64,000 nucleotides of DNA from Hymenobacter terrenus (GTDB lineage Bacteria; Bacteroidota; Bacteroidia; Cytophagales; Hymenobacteraceae). Shown here one piece after another: positions 11,564 through 20,795 of the stretch. The notes beneath the pieces are model-generated. The model ran no database searches and was not told the origin of the DNA. It saw nothing but the letters and a program-made list of their open reading frames with translations. Positions within the stretch are counted from its first letter, which is position 1; every line of letters starts with the position of its first letter. The stretch lies in the NCBI RefSeq assembly GCF_000972495.1, contig NZ_LATM01000009.1:124001-188000 (forward strand). The letters are read 5' to 3'. Made by a program: the position numbers and the translations under genes.

Positions 11564-12022
11564 ATGACGATTCGCTGGCATTGCCTGCCCTTTGAGGCTT
11601 TTCCACCCCTGATTCTCTATGATGTGCTTCGCCTGCGCGCCGAGGTGTTTGTCGTAGAGCAAAACTGCGCTTTTCAGGACATCGACCGCCAGGACCTGGA
11701 GGCCTATCATTTGCTGGGCTACAACGACGCGGGTGAGTTGGTGGCCTATGCCCGGCTCTTCGATGCCGGCAAGTGCTATGCGGAGGCTAGTATCGGGCGG
11801 GTAGTGGTGGCGCAGCAGTATCGCCACTACGGCCTGGGCCGCGAACTGATGCGGCAGGCCTTGGCGCACTCGGATGCGCTTTTTGGTGCGCAGCCTAATA
11901 AAATTGGCGCGCAGCAGCACCTGGAGCAGTTTTACAACACATTCGGATATGAACAAAGCGGCCCGATGTACGTGGAGGATGGGATTCCGCACATTCCAAT
12001 GCTGCGAAACCTCACCCCCTGA
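11564..12022 (+). CDS. ElaA-like GNAT family N-acetyltransferase
   Basis: The 152-residue protein matches ElaA through its length: LYDVLRLRAEVFVVEQNCAFQDID (the family start), then AYHLLGYNDAG, IGRVVVAQQYRHYGLGRELM (acetyl-CoA-binding motif with the RxxGxG-like turn YRHYGLG), IGAQQHLEQFYNTFGYE, and EDGIPHIPM at the end. It is a cytoplasmic acetyltransferase; the acceptor is unknown. It follows the DUF6624 gene after five bases and is closed by a strong terminator. Confidence 0.9.
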   Translation: MTIRWHCLPFEAFPPLILYDVLRLRAEVFVVEQNCAFQDIDRQDLEAYHLLGYNDAGELVAYARLFDAGKCYAEASIGRVVVAQQYRHYGLGRELMRQALAHSDALFGAQPNKIGAQQHLEQFYNTFGYEQSGPMYVEDGIPHIPMLRNLTP

Positions 12023-12072
12023 CCACCTCTCCAAAAACGAGGATGTACCGGTTGCGCGCTACTTGTAGTCAA

Positions 12073-12100
12073 CAAAAAAGCCCGCTGAGCGGGCTTTTTT
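12073..12100 (+). terminator. Terminator after the elaA-like gene
   Basis: The stem AAAAAAGCCCGC / GCGGGCTTTTTT with a TGA loop is symmetrical and can also stop transcription from the minus-strand side. Confidence 0.9.
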
Positions 12101-12174
12101 AATTTATATCCTATTGTGCAGGTTCCGGGCTCCTCCTGGGTTGGGCACATCAAGCAACTGGAGATAAGCAAAGA

Positions 12175-12867
12175 TTAATCGCAGCCCTCCGGGCCACAGG
12201 CCGGTCCATCAGTTAGCAGCACGGGGGCGGGTCTGAACTCGTCCCAGACCTTTTCTAGGACTTCGGCAAAAAGCTCGGTGGGCTGGGCGCCTGATACGGC
12301 GTATTTGTCTTCGAACACAAAGAATGGTACCCCGCGGACGTTGATTTGCTGGGCCTGGTATTCGTCGTAGCGGACGGCCTCGGCGTAGGCGCCGGTGGTG
12401 AGGGCGGTGCGGGCTTCCTCGGCGTCAAGGCCGACTTCAGCGGCCAGATTTACCAAGGTATCTATTTCATTCAAATTCTGGCCTTCGGTGTAGTAGGCGG
12501 CCATGAGACGCTCTTTAGCGGCATCCTGTTGGCCATGCTTGGCGGCTAGGTGGATGAGCTGGTGGCCCAGAAAAGTGTTGGTGGGCACGGCGCGGTCGAA
12601 GTCGTACCGCAGGCCTACTTCTTTGGCCACGGTGGTTACGTGGTTGGTCATTTCCCTGGCCTGGGCCAGCGAGACGCCCTTATTGTTGGCTAGCGACTCG
12701 TAGGTATTGCGGCCGGGCACCGGCTGGTAGTTCGGGTTGAGTTCGAAGCTGCGCCACACGACTTCTACCTTATCGGCATGAGGAAACTTCTGTAAAGCCT
12801 GCTCAAAGCGGCGCTTGCCGATGTAGCAGAAGGGGCAAACGATATCGGACCAGATTTCAACTTTCAT
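12175..12867 (-). CDS. DsbA/FrnE family oxidoreductase
   Basis: The 230-residue protein begins MKVEIWSDIVCPFCYIGKRRFE with the CPFC redox pair at residues 11-14. An all-helical insertion follows (FDRAVPTNTFLGHQLIHLA is characteristic of the FrnE branch), then the cis-Pro segment INVRGVPFFVFEDKYAVSGAQ. It has no signal peptide, so it is a cytoplasmic thiol-disulfide oxidoreductase or isomerase; relatives act in polyketide synthesis or stress defence. The C terminus has an unusual Cys-containing tail (PACGPEGCD). The ATG at 12867 directly precedes the thioredoxin fold; upstream in-frame codons add a stretch without similarity. Confidence 0.9.
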   Translation of the reverse strand: MKVEIWSDIVCPFCYIGKRRFEQALQKFPHADKVEVVWRSFELNPNYQPVPGRNTYESLANNKGVSLAQAREMTNHVTTVAKEVGLRYDFDRAVPTNTFLGHQLIHLAAKHGQQDAAKERLMAAYYTEGQNLNEIDTLVNLAAEVGLDAEEARTALTTGAYAEAVRYDEYQAQQINVRGVPFFVFEDKYAVSGAQPTELFAEVLEKVWDEFRPAPVLLTDGPACGPEGCD

Positions 12868-13066
12868 GGTGAAGCAGCGGGGTTGATTGATGTAGGTACA
12901 ACTATTCAAGTCCGCTAAAAGGTTTAGAAGCTGCTTCTTTATAACGTAAGTACCCCGCCCATCCGGTTTGGTCGCCAGAACAGTGCGTTCAAGGACCAAA
13001 CAGGAGAGCCGGGGTAATCGGGCTCTGGCAAACAGCCTTGGCTACCAGACAATGGCTGCCGCGGCC

Positions 13067-13564
13067 TTACATCATCTCCGCCTTGGCGTTGACGCGCTGC
13101 GTGGCCAAGTCGTTGAGGATTTCGTCGGTCTTCTTTTCTTCTTCCAGCGTCTGGCGCAGCAGTTCGGCGGCCTGAGTCATGCCCATGTCTTCGGTCATGC
13201 GCACGGCGGTGCCGTAGCAGGCAATTTCGAAGTGCTCCATTTTCTGGGCCGCAGCGATGAGCATGGCATCCAGCACTTCAGGGGTCGATTCTTTACGCGT
13301 CAGCTTTTCGCAGTCGGTCAGGAGGCCTTTCATGGCGGAATTGGCTTCCCGGCTGGGTTTCACCTCCAGGGTGTTCATGATTTGCTCAAGCCGGGCTACT
13401 TGCTGCTGGGTTTCTACGCCGTGGCGCTCGAAGGCGGCTTTTAGCTGGGGGTCGCTGGCTTTTTCGACGAGCAGCGCGTGGCTTTCGAGCCCCAGTTTTT
13501 CGGCATTGTACATCATCTGGATGTCGTGCACGAGCAGGTCGCGCATGGTCTTCAACTCAGTCAT
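13067..13564 (-). CDS. DUF892 (YciF/YciE-type) ferritin-like protein, copy 1
   Basis: The 165-residue protein is a four-helix bundle of the DUF892 family: LRDLLVHDIQMMYNAEKLGLE, a helix with HGVETQQQVARLEQI, DAMLIAAAQKMEHFEIACYGTAV and LEEEKKTDEILNDLA. Glu and His residues at regular positions (E-x-x-H in KMEHFEIACYG) are those of a di-iron site. The family is induced by general stress in many bacteria. A close paralogue lies 120 bases upstream in the same direction; the terminator between them suggests separate transcripts. Confidence 0.9.
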   Translation of the reverse strand: MTELKTMRDLLVHDIQMMYNAEKLGLESHALLVEKASDPQLKAAFERHGVETQQQVARLEQIMNTLEVKPSREANSAMKGLLTDCEKLTRKESTPEVLDAMLIAAAQKMEHFEIACYGTAVRMTEDMGMTQAAELLRQTLEEEKKTDEILNDLATQRVNAKAEMM

Positions 13565-13634
13565 GGGAAAGAAAATAAGGGTGGGAATGAATAGGATATA
13601 ATAGAGAAGCTTACTGGTGGCAACGGGCTAAATA

Positions 13635-13671
13635 CAAATGCGGGCCTCCCGGCGTGAGAAGCCCGCATTTG
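13635..13671. terminator. Terminator between the two DUF892 genes
   Basis: The arms CAAATGCGGGC (13635-13645) and GCCCGCATTTG (13661-13671) pair perfectly. The hairpin lies downstream of copy 2 and upstream of copy 1 on the minus strand. Confidence 0.8.
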
Positions 13672-13685
13672 GTTAAAGCCGAGCT

Positions 13686-14177
13686 TTACTCTGCCATAGG
13701 ATTCACCAGGTTTTTGGCCAGGGAATTCAGGATTTCGTTGGTCTTTTTTTCCTCGTCAAGGATGCTTTCCAGAATGCGGGCGGCCGACTCAAATCCTAGC
13801 TCCTGAGCCAGGTACACGGCCGTGCCGTAGCCGGCAATTTCGTAGTGCTCCACTTTCTGGGCGGCGCAAATGAGGGCGGCGTCTAGGGCTTCGGGAGTGG
13901 CGTCTTTGTGCATCACTTTTTCGCCTTCGGCGATGATGCCGGCCATGCCGACATTCTTGTCGCCGTCAGGATCCACTTCGAGGATGTCAGCCACTTCTTC
14001 CAGCCGCTCAATTTGGCTTTCGGTTTCGCTTAGGTGGGTCTGGAAAGCTTGCTTCAGCTCGGGGCTGCTGGCATTCTCAATCATGCGGGGCAGACCGGCG
14101 GTGATGAGGTTTTCGGCACTGTACAGCGCCTGGACTTCGTGGCAGAGCAGGTCGCGGAGATCTTTAATCTGGGCCAT
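13686..14177 (-). CDS. DUF892 (YciF/YciE-type) ferritin-like protein, copy 2
   Basis: The 163-residue protein is clearly paralogous to its neighbour: LRDLLCHEVQALYSAENLI, ETESQIERLEEVADIL, ALDAALICAAQKVEHYEIAGYGTAVYLA and LDEEKKTNEILNSLAKNLV. The same Glu/His pattern suggests a di-iron centre. The ATG at 14177 (MAQIKDLRDLL) was chosen because the family starts there; the upstream in-frame extension has a basic, non-conserved sequence. It is a cytoplasmic stress-related protein; the molecular role is not established for the family. Confidence 0.9.
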   Translation of the reverse strand: MAQIKDLRDLLCHEVQALYSAENLITAGLPRMIENASSPELKQAFQTHLSETESQIERLEEVADILEVDPDGDKNVGMAGIIAEGEKVMHKDATPEALDAALICAAQKVEHYEIAGYGTAVYLAQELGFESAARILESILDEEKKTNEILNSLAKNLVNPMAE

Positions 14178-14418
14178 AATGGTTTGTGATTTAGTGGAAA
14201 AGATAATAGGGCTACGAGCCAACAAGCCCGAAGTTGATGGATTAATTTTTACGTCATAGGAATCAGCCGCTTTTTTTTTCTGCGGTGCAGCTTGCAGCAT
14301 AAGGGCTTTTTTGCCGGGTGCCGAGGCGCAACCTTCGGCCGGGCATCGTAGTTAGCCACGCTCGCGATGGGCCCACTTATTCCGGGCTTGTTCTCCCTCT
14401 TTTTCAACCCAAGCACCC

Positions 14419-15417
14419 ATGGAATTTCAAGAATTAGGCAACTCTGGCGTTACTATTTCGCGCATCACTTTTGGCAGCTGGGCGGCCGGTGGCTGGATGT
14501 GGGGCGGCACCGAACAAAACGACGCCGTGGGGGCCATTCACGCCAGCTACGACCTGGGCGTAACCAGCATCGACACGGCACCCATTTACGGGCAGGGCCT
14601 AAGTGAGCAAATTGTGGGCGAAGCCATCAAAAGCCTGCCCCGCGACAAGGTGCAGGTGCTCACCAAATTCGGCATGCGCTGGGACCTAGCCAAGGGCGAC
14701 TTTGCCATGAAAACCAAGAACAACAATGGCCAGGACATCGACGTGTACAAGTATGCCGGCCGAGACAGCATCATCAAGGAGTGCGAGGACAGCCTGCGCC
14801 GCCTCGGCACCGACTACATTGACCTCTACCAGCAGCACTGGCCCGACGTCACCACTCCCATCGACGAGACGATGGAAGCTCTGAGTCGCCTCATCGAGCA
14901 AGGCAAGGTGCGGGCTGGCGGCGTCAGCAACTACTCCGTGGCCCAGATGCAGGAAGCCGAACGCACGCTGAACATCGTTTCGAACCAGGTAACGTACAGC
15001 ATGCTGCGGCGGGGCATTGAGGCCGATGTCGTGCCCTACTGCATCGAACACAACAAGGCAATTCTGGCGTATAGCCCGCTCCAGCTAGGCTTGCTCACTG
15101 GCAAGATGAAACCCAACCAGCAGTTTGGTGAAGGTGATTTGCGCGCCAGCCACGCCCTGTTCAATCCCGAAAGCGTGACCCACATCAACGCCATGCTGAA
15201 CAAAATTCGTCCCCTGGCCGAAACCAAAAACGCTACCCTGGGCCAGCTCGTGCTCCGCTGGACGCTGGCGCAGCCCGGCATTACAGTAGCGCTGGTGGGT
15301 GCCCGCAACCCCGAGCAGGCCGTGCAAAACGCCCGGGCTATAGATTTTAAACTGACGTTTGAGGAAGTTGATTTCATCAACAAGCAGCTGGCGGAGCTGC
15401 AGCCGGCAAAGGCATGA
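14419..15417 (+). CDS. Aldo/keto reductase
   Basis: The 332-residue protein is a full-length AKR (beta/alpha)8 barrel. The catalytic tetrad is visible: Asp and Tyr in SIDTAPIYGQGLSE, Lys in QVLTKFGMRW, and His in DLYQQHWPD. ALVGARNPEQAVQNARA near the C terminus is the NADPH-binding segment. The nearest types are the YhdN/IolS-like general sugar or aldehyde reductases. It is cytoplasmic and transcribed alone, 100 bases before proB in the same direction. The substrate cannot be deduced. Confidence 0.9.
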   Translation: MEFQELGNSGVTISRITFGSWAAGGWMWGGTEQNDAVGAIHASYDLGVTSIDTAPIYGQGLSEQIVGEAIKSLPRDKVQVLTKFGMRWDLAKGDFAMKTKNNNGQDIDVYKYAGRDSIIKECEDSLRRLGTDYIDLYQQHWPDVTTPIDETMEALSRLIEQGKVRAGGVSNYSVAQMQEAERTLNIVSNQVTYSMLRRGIEADVVPYCIEHNKAILAYSPLQLGLLTGKMKPNQQFGEGDLRASHALFNPESVTHINAMLNKIRPLAETKNATLGQLVLRWTLAQPGITVALVGARNPEQAVQNARAIDFKLTFEEVDFINKQLAELQPAKA

Positions 15418-15506
15418 CCCCAGCCCACACCACTTGCTCGGTTTTGGCTCGTTCGGCTCCCCCTCTCTGAAGCCTTTGCGCTTTAAGCGGGCCAGGGGTG
15501 GGCTGC

Positions 15507-15514
15507 TATCTTTG
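15507..15514 (+). promoter_or_regulatory. Candidate -7 box (TANNTTTG) of proB
   Basis: TATCTTTG matches the Bacteroidota -7 consensus exactly and is separated from the proB ATG by only five C residues, so the transcript would start at or next to the ATG. A clear -33 TTTG at the standard distance is not seen. Confidence 0.55.
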
Positions 15515-15519
15515 CCCCC

Positions 15520-16611
15520 ATGTCCCTCTCATACCGTCGACTCGTAGTCAAAATCGGTTCTAACGTCCTCACTCAGGACAATGGCTTGCCCGACCTAGCT
15601 CGGATGGAGCACTTGGTAACGCAGATTGCCGGGTTGAAAGCGCAGGGGCTGGAAGTCATCGTGGTATCGTCGGGGGCGGTGGCGGCGGGGCGCAGCCTTA
15701 TTACGGTATCCGCGAAGGCTGATGCCGTGCGTAGCCGCCAGCTGCTGGCCGCCGTGGGCCAGGTGAAACTGCTGAGCACCTACGCCGAGCTGTTTGGGCA
15801 GCATGGGCTGCTGTGTGCCCAGGTGCTGGTGACCAAGGAAGATTTCCGCGACCGGCAGCACTACCTCAACATGCGCAACTGCTTTCAGGAGCTGTTGCAG
15901 CGCGAGGTTATCCCCATTGTAAATGAGAACGATGTCATCTCCGTCACGGAGCTGATGTTCACTGACAACGACGAGCTGGCCGGGCTGATTGCCGCGCAGC
16001 TCGACGCCGACGCGCTGATTATTCTTACCAACGTGGATGGAATTTTCGACGGTGACCCGCGGCTGCCCGGCTCCCGCCTCATCCCCGAGATTACGCCCAC
16101 GGCTACCGGCTTTGCCAATTTCGTGACGGCGCAACGCTCCCAGTTTGGGCGCGGCGGTATGCTCACCAAGTGCCACATGGCCCACAAAGTAGCCAAGCTG
16201 GGCATCAGCGTGCACATTGCCAACGGCAAGACGACCGACATCCTGCCCGCCGTACTGGCCCAAACAGCGACGCACACCTGGTTTCAGCCCAGCAAAACAG
16301 CCTCGGGCAAGAAGAAATGGCTGGCTAACTCGCAGGATTCGGCCAAGGCGGAAGTGCGCGTGAACGCCGGGGCGCGAGCAGTCCTCACGGCGGCCGGCAG
16401 AGCCAGCAGCTTGCTGCCGGTGGGCGTGGTGGCTATTGAAGGCGCTTTTCGCAAGGGAGATATTGTGCGCCTGACCGACGAAAGCGGGCACCTGCTGGGG
16501 CTGGGCATTGCCGAATACGGTTCTGACAAAGCCCTGGAGCGCCTGGGCCAGCAGCATCAACGCCCGCTGGTGCATTATGACTACCTGTTTCTCATCCCTA
16601 CTCCTGCCTGA
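15520..16611 (+). CDS. proB: Glutamate 5-kinase ProB
   Basis: The enzyme phosphorylates L-glutamate, the first step of proline synthesis. The 363-residue length includes the amino-acid kinase domain (about 1-260: [53 protein letters not shown]) and a C-terminal PUA domain (about 275-355: [40 protein letters not shown]). It forms an operon with proA, whose start lies two bases after the stop codon. In most bacteria the enzyme is feedback-inhibited by proline; the sequence shows no attenuator. Confidence 0.96.
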   Translation: MSLSYRRLVVKIGSNVLTQDNGLPDLARMEHLVTQIAGLKAQGLEVIVVSSGAVAAGRSLITVSAKADAVRSRQLLAAVGQVKLLSTYAELFGQHGLLCAQVLVTKEDFRDRQHYLNMRNCFQELLQREVIPIVNENDVISVTELMFTDNDELAGLIAAQLDADALIILTNVDGIFDGDPRLPGSRLIPEITPTATGFANFVTAQRSQFGRGGMLTKCHMAHKVAKLGISVHIANGKTTDILPAVLAQTATHTWFQPSKTASGKKKWLANSQDSAKAEVRVNAGARAVLTAAGRASSLLPVGVVAIEGAFRKGDIVRLTDESGHLLGLGIAEYGSDKALERLGQQHQRPLVHYDYLFLIPTPA

Positions 16612-16613
16612 CC

Positions 16614-17864
16614 GTGGAGCTGCGCCCTACTTTTGAAGCCACCCGGCAGGCTAGCCGCGCGCTGGCCGCCTTCGCCCCCGCCGCCACCAACGCACTGTTG
16701 CACGAGCTGGCCGACGCCACCGAAGCTCAAACGCCGTTCCTGCTAACCGAAAACGCCCGGGACTTGGCCCTGATGCCGGAAACCAACCCGAACCACGACC
16801 GCCTACGCCTCAGTGCTGAGCGCCTGCGCGGCATGGCCGACGACCTGCGCAACATGGCCGCCCTGCCCTCGCCTCTAGGCCAAATAATTACCGAAACGGA
16901 GCGACCGAATGGCCTGCATTTAAGCAAGGTGCGCGTCCCGCTAGGCGTGGTGGGCATCATCTACGAGGCGCGGCCCAACGTGACCTTCGACAGCTTGGCG
17001 CTGTGCCTGAAAACCGGCAACGCCTGCCTACTGAAAGGCGGCTCCGACGCGGCGTTTTCCAATGCTGCGCTGCTGGCGGTGGCCCGGCCCGTGCTAGAGC
17101 GCCACGGCCTGCCCGCCGCCGTGGCCACACTCCTGCCGCTCGACCGGGCCGCGACGGCCGCCCTACTCGCGGCCGTGGGCTACGTGGACGTGCTGATTCC
17201 GCGCGGCAGCCAACAGCTCATCAGCTATGTGCGGGAAAATGCCCGGGTGCCGGTTATTGAAACCGGCGCGGGCATCGTGCACACGTTTTTTGATGAAACC
17301 GGTGACTTAACCAAGGGCCAGGCCATCATTCACAACGCCAAAACCCGCCGAGTGAGCGTCTGCAATGCGCTCGACTGCCTGCTGATTCACGAGCGAAGGC
17401 TGGCTGATTTGCCCGCGCTGCTGGCGCCGCTGGCGGCGGCCGGGGTGCAGCTTTTTGCCGATGAGCCGGCCCACACCGTGCTCGCCGACCGCTACCCGGC
17501 CGCGCTGCTGGCCCCGGCTACGGCCGCGCACTTTGGCACCGAGTTTCTATCGCTGAAAATGGCAGTTAAAACGGTGGGCTCGCTGCCGGAGGCGCTGGAC
17601 CACATTGCCGAGCATGGCTCGAAACACAGCGAGGCCATTGTATCGGAAGATGCCGCCAACCTCGAAACCTTCCTCAACACGGTGGATGCCGCCGCCGTCT
17701 ACGCCAACGCCTCTACTGCCTTCACCGACGGGGCGCAGTTTGGGCTGGGGGCCGAGATTGGGATTAGCACCCAAAAGCTGCACGCCCGTGGCCCCATGGC
17801 CTTAGAAGAGCTGACGAGCTACAAGTGGCTGGTGCGTGGCAATGGCCAAATTCGGACGTCATAA
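16614..17864 (+). CDS. proA: Gamma-glutamyl phosphate reductase ProA
   Basis: The 416-residue protein belongs to the aldehyde dehydrogenase superfamily: [50 protein letters not shown], and the catalytic Cys block [15 protein letters not shown], then [12 protein letters not shown] and [21 protein letters not shown] at the end. It reduces glutamyl phosphate to the semialdehyde with NADPH. The start is GTG two bases after proB, so translation is probably coupled. Together the two genes supply glutamate semialdehyde for proline; proC is not in the window. Confidence 0.96.
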   Translation: MELRPTFEATRQASRALAAFAPAATNALLHELADATEAQTPFLLTENARDLALMPETNPNHDRLRLSAERLRGMADDLRNMAALPSPLGQIITETERPNGLHLSKVRVPLGVVGIIYEARPNVTFDSLALCLKTGNACLLKGGSDAAFSNAALLAVARPVLERHGLPAAVATLLPLDRAATAALLAAVGYVDVLIPRGSQQLISYVRENARVPVIETGAGIVHTFFDETGDLTKGQAIIHNAKTRRVSVCNALDCLLIHERRLADLPALLAPLAAAGVQLFADEPAHTVLADRYPAALLAPATAAHFGTEFLSLKMAVKTVGSLPEALDHIAEHGSKHSEAIVSEDAANLETFLNTVDAAAVYANASTAFTDGAQFGLGAEIGISTQKLHARGPMALEELTSYKWLVRGNGQIRTS

Positions 17865-18022
17865 CGCCGCGCCGCGCCCTTTGCCTGCCGTGATACTGGT
17901 GGAGCGGCTGAGACGCGGGCCACCCTCATTCCGAGCTGACTGACGGCTAGCCTTGTTCCCGATACCGCGCCGCAGCTCGGCACGGAGCGCGTAACTGCGG
18001 AGCAGCATCAACAGCCCGCGGC

Positions 18023-18460
18023 TTACTTCTTCAGGACGATGTTGACAACTTTGCCCGGCTTGTCAACCAGGAACTTGCACTCATCAAACTTGGGTGCGGC
18101 CATGGTGGGACGGATGTTATTGGAGAAACCATAGGGCTCCGTCGGGATGCCGATGAAGTTTGTGTCAAGTTTCTCGTTGTTGTTGAGGTCCTGGGTGATG
18201 ACTACGGCCCATTCGCCCTTGGGCAATTCCATGGGCAGCGTAAACTCGCGGCGGCCTTCGGACTTCACCGTTTTAGAATAGGCCCATTTACCGTTTTTCA
18301 AAAATCCCTCGCGGGTGTTGTAGAAGAATAGCCGCACAGTAGAGGTGGTAGACACCAGCGAGGAGACAACCACCGTCACGGATGTGGTTTCGACCACGGG
18401 AGTAGCCGCACTGAGCAGGTTAGCACCAAGCAGGAAGCAGCAAAAGGACAGTGCTTTCAT
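18023..18460 (-). CDS. Exported DUF2141 family protein
   Basis: The 145-residue protein has a signal peptide (MKALSFCCFLLGANLLSAA) and the DUF2141 pattern: TVRLFFYNTREGFLKN, then FTLPMELPKGEWAVVITQDLNNNEKLDTNFIGIPTEPYGFSNN and a final strand. These are small beta-sandwich proteins of the periplasm or outer membrane, common in Bacteroidota and of unknown function. The ATG at 18460 begins the signal peptide; the in-frame ATG at 18505 would place a second hydrophobic segment ahead of it. Confidence 0.85.
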   Translation of the reverse strand: MKALSFCCFLLGANLLSAATPVVETTSVTVVVSSLVSTTSTVRLFFYNTREGFLKNGKWAYSKTVKSEGRREFTLPMELPKGEWAVVITQDLNNNEKLDTNFIGIPTEPYGFSNNIRPTMAAPKFDECKFLVDKPGKVVNIVLKK

Positions 18461-18807
18461 AAACAAAACAAGGAATAAGTAGCTAAAGAATAAGTACGGC
18501 CCCAACGCGGCCCATGTTGGAAAGATTTCGATAACAACTGGTTTAGACTACGGCTGAAACTCAGCCGTCTGACCTCGTTTCAGTAAGAAACTGACTTAGG
18601 CAGTTGACGGCACTCGAAGATGACGCTGAGCTACGACTGTTCGCCGGCTCTGGCCCGCACCACCAGAATGATGCCGACCTCTCCTTCAACAAACCAATCA
18701 CCGAAAGCCCGTGAATGGCGGCGCGCCGCAACCCAGACAACCCCGCCGCCCAAAACCCGGTAAAGCAGCACCATGAAAGGTGCCGTCCGGTGCCGCATCT
18801 TTACCGC
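18461..18807. other. Divergent intergenic region, 347 bp
   Basis: It lies between the DUF2141 gene (-) and the NADH dehydrogenase gene (+) and should carry both promoters. Reading frames through 18715-18807 extend the dehydrogenase frame upstream but encode a basic, Pro-rich stretch without similarity. No repeat or RNA was seen. Confidence 0.4.
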
Positions 18808-20142
18808 ATGGAAGGGTTAACGAAAATAGACGACCTCGGCAAGCCGCGTGTCGTGATTGTGGGGGGAGGTTTTGCCGGGCTGGAGTTGGCCAAGGCGCTG
18901 GCCAACGCCCCGGTGCAGGTGGTGCTGATTGATAAACAGAACTACCATGCTTTTCAGCCGCTGCTTTACCAGGTGGCCACGGCCGGGCTCGATGAGGGCG
19001 ACATCGTGGCACCGTTTCGCAAGATTCTGAGCGAGCAGAAAAATTTCTACTTCCGGCTGGCCGAGGTGATGGCCGTGAACCCCGCCGAGCAAGTGGTGGA
19101 AACCTCCATCGGGCGGCTGCGCTACGACTACTTAGTGCTGGCCACCGGCGCCACGTCCAACTTCTTCGGCGACGCGGAGATGGCGAAGAATTCCATTGCC
19201 ATCAAGAGCGTGGAGGACGCGCTGGAGCTGCGCAACACCGTGCTCTCCAACTTCGAACAGGCCTTGCAGCTCGGCGACCGGGAGCAGCTCAACAGCCTGC
19301 TCGACTTTGTAATTGTGGGCGGCGGCCCCACCGGCGTGGAGCTGGCCGGGGCTCTGAGCGAGCTGCGCAAGCACGTTTTCCCCCGCGACTACCGCGAGCT
19401 GGATTTCAAGGAAATGGACATTCACCTCGTCCAGAGCGGACCGGTGCTGCTCAAGGGCATGTCGGCCAATGCCTCGGAACAGGCGCTGGAATCGCTGAAA
19501 AAGTTTAAGGTGCAGGTGTGGCTCGATGCCCGCGTGAAGTCGTACGACGGCTACACCGTCACGCTCAGTACCGGCCAGAAGCTTATTACCCGCACCCTCA
19601 TCTGGGCAGCGGGCGTCACGGGTGCGCCCATCGCCGGCCTCGACCCGGCGTGCCTGCTGCCCAGCAACCGCTACTGCGTGGACGAGTACAACCGCGTGCT
19701 GGGCTACGAGAACGTCTTCGCCGTTGGCGACATCGCCGCCATGGCTGGCCCCGACTACCCCGACGGCCACCCCATGGTGGCCCAACCGGCCCTGCAACAA
19801 GGCCGCTTGCTGGGCGAAAACATCGCCCGCCTGCTGGCCCGACAGCCCTTGCGCCCCTTCAAATACGACGACAAAGGCTCCATGGCAACCATCGGCCGCA
19901 ACCACGCCGTGGCCGACATCAAACTCTTCGGCAAAGAATACCACCTGCAAGGCTTCGTGGCTTGGCTGGCCTGGAGCGCCGTGCACGTCATTTCCCTGGT
20001 CGGCTTCCGCAACCGCATCATGGTGCTGCTGGGCTGGACGTGGAGCTACTTCAGCTTCGACAAGGGCCTGCGCTACATCATCGGCAAAACCAAGTCGCCA
20101 CTAGTGTCCGCCGATATGGAAGAGGGCAAGGCGATAGTGTGA
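18808..20142 (+). CDS. ndh: Type II NADH:quinone dehydrogenase (NDH-2)
   Basis: The 444-residue flavoprotein has two dinucleotide-binding folds: VVIVGGGFAGLELAKAL near the N terminus for FAD and VIVGGGPTGVELAGAL about 160 residues later for NADH. YHAFQPLLYQVATAGL, TLIWAAGVTGAPIAG and VFAVGDIAAM are typical NDH-2 motifs. The C terminus (GFVAWLAWSAVHVISLVGFRNRIMVLLGWTW, read in two parts) is amphipathic or membrane-attached. It passes electrons from NADH to the quinone pool without pumping protons. The start at 18808 (MEGLTKIDDLGKPR) fits the family; upstream codons add a non-conserved extension. Confidence 0.93.
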   Translation: MEGLTKIDDLGKPRVVIVGGGFAGLELAKALANAPVQVVLIDKQNYHAFQPLLYQVATAGLDEGDIVAPFRKILSEQKNFYFRLAEVMAVNPAEQVVETSIGRLRYDYLVLATGATSNFFGDAEMAKNSIAIKSVEDALELRNTVLSNFEQALQLGDREQLNSLLDFVIVGGGPTGVELAGALSELRKHVFPRDYRELDFKEMDIHLVQSGPVLLKGMSANASEQALESLKKFKVQVWLDARVKSYDGYTVTLSTGQKLITRTLIWAAGVTGAPIAGLDPACLLPSNRYCVDEYNRVLGYENVFAVGDIAAMAGPDYPDGHPMVAQPALQQGRLLGENIARLLARQPLRPFKYDDKGSMATIGRNHAVADIKLFGKEYHLQGFVAWLAWSAVHVISLVGFRNRIMVLLGWTWSYFSFDKGLRYIIGKTKSPLVSADMEEGKAIV

Positions 20143-20146
20143 GTAG

Positions 20147-20165
20147 CCCGGACTTTTAGTCCGGG
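20147..20165. terminator. Short hairpin between convergent genes
   Basis: CCCGGACT and AGTCCGGG pair perfectly around TTT directly after the NDH-2 stop codon. There is no long T tract, so the hairpin could be a weak terminator or only an mRNA end-protecting stem. Confidence 0.5.
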
Positions 20166-20183
20166 AGTGACCATTACACTACG

Positions 20184-20795
20184 TTAGCGCAAAGCAGCTA
20201 GTCCTTCGCAGAAACAGCGAAAGCTGGCGGACGTATTTCGCGCAGGGTCGAGGCACGAGGCTATCTGTTCTGCTACTTCTCTTTTGAGGTATTGGGTTGG
20301 ATAATATCCGCCCTTGCGCAAAATTCGGTGCAGGGTTTCCCAAGCGTCTAATACATCATCGGAATGGCCTTCCCGATAAACTCCCTTAAAATGGTTGGCA
20401 TGTATTCGAGGGTAAGCTGCACTGATGGCTTCCCGGTCGCCCAGAAACCACGCTTCCAGCTCCGCCACTGCCAACCGGGTTAACACCCGAAAGGGCTGGT
20501 CGGTCGGGGCAGTAGTTTTGGTGAGCAGGTGTGCGGCAGCAACCAATCTTTCCAATTCTGTTTTAGCCTTCACGCAGTCCGCGTCGGCATCCATCAGCAC
20601 CACCACGCGTAAGCTGGGGTCGTGCGCCATTCGGCTAGCGTATGATTTCAGCAGGGCTGGCAAACGACCCAGCAAGGCGGCTTTGCCCCGGTGCGGCACA
20701 CAGCGCCACGTATCTTCTGCCCACAGCAGCCGGGGCAGCAATTGGCTCAGCGCGGCTTCGGCGGAAGGCTCCTCCAGCAAGAACTCAACGTGCAT
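20184..20795 (-). CDS. DUF4276 (TOPRIM-like) protein, partner of the AAA ATPase
   Basis: The 203-residue protein starts with MHVEFLLEEPSAEAAL, an acidic first strand, and has VVVLMDADADC with Asp at about 69, 71 and 73. A conserved Glu strand followed by a DxD strand is the TOPRIM-type metal site found in DUF4276 and related families. LAVAELEAWFLGD is another DUF4276 block. The gene overlaps the stop of the upstream ATPase gene by 11 bases, so the two are translationally coupled. TOPRIM-like partners of ATPases are usually nucleases in OLD, PARIS or similar systems; that role is inferred here. Confidence 0.8.
   Translation of the reverse strand: MHVEFLLEEPSAEAALSQLLPRLLWAEDTWRCVPHRGKAALLGRLPALLKSYASRMAHDPSLRVVVLMDADADCVKAKTELERLVAAAHLLTKTTAPTDQPFRVLTRLAVAELEAWFLGDREAISAAYPRIHANHFKGVYREGHSDDVLDAWETLHRILRKGGYYPTQYLKREVAEQIASCLDPARNTSASFRCFCEGLAALR

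Noticed and set aside
19132..19986. A 284-codon frame antisense to the NDH-2 gene.
   Set aside because: It is a shadow frame in GC-rich DNA, rich in Gly, Val and His as expected from such overlap.
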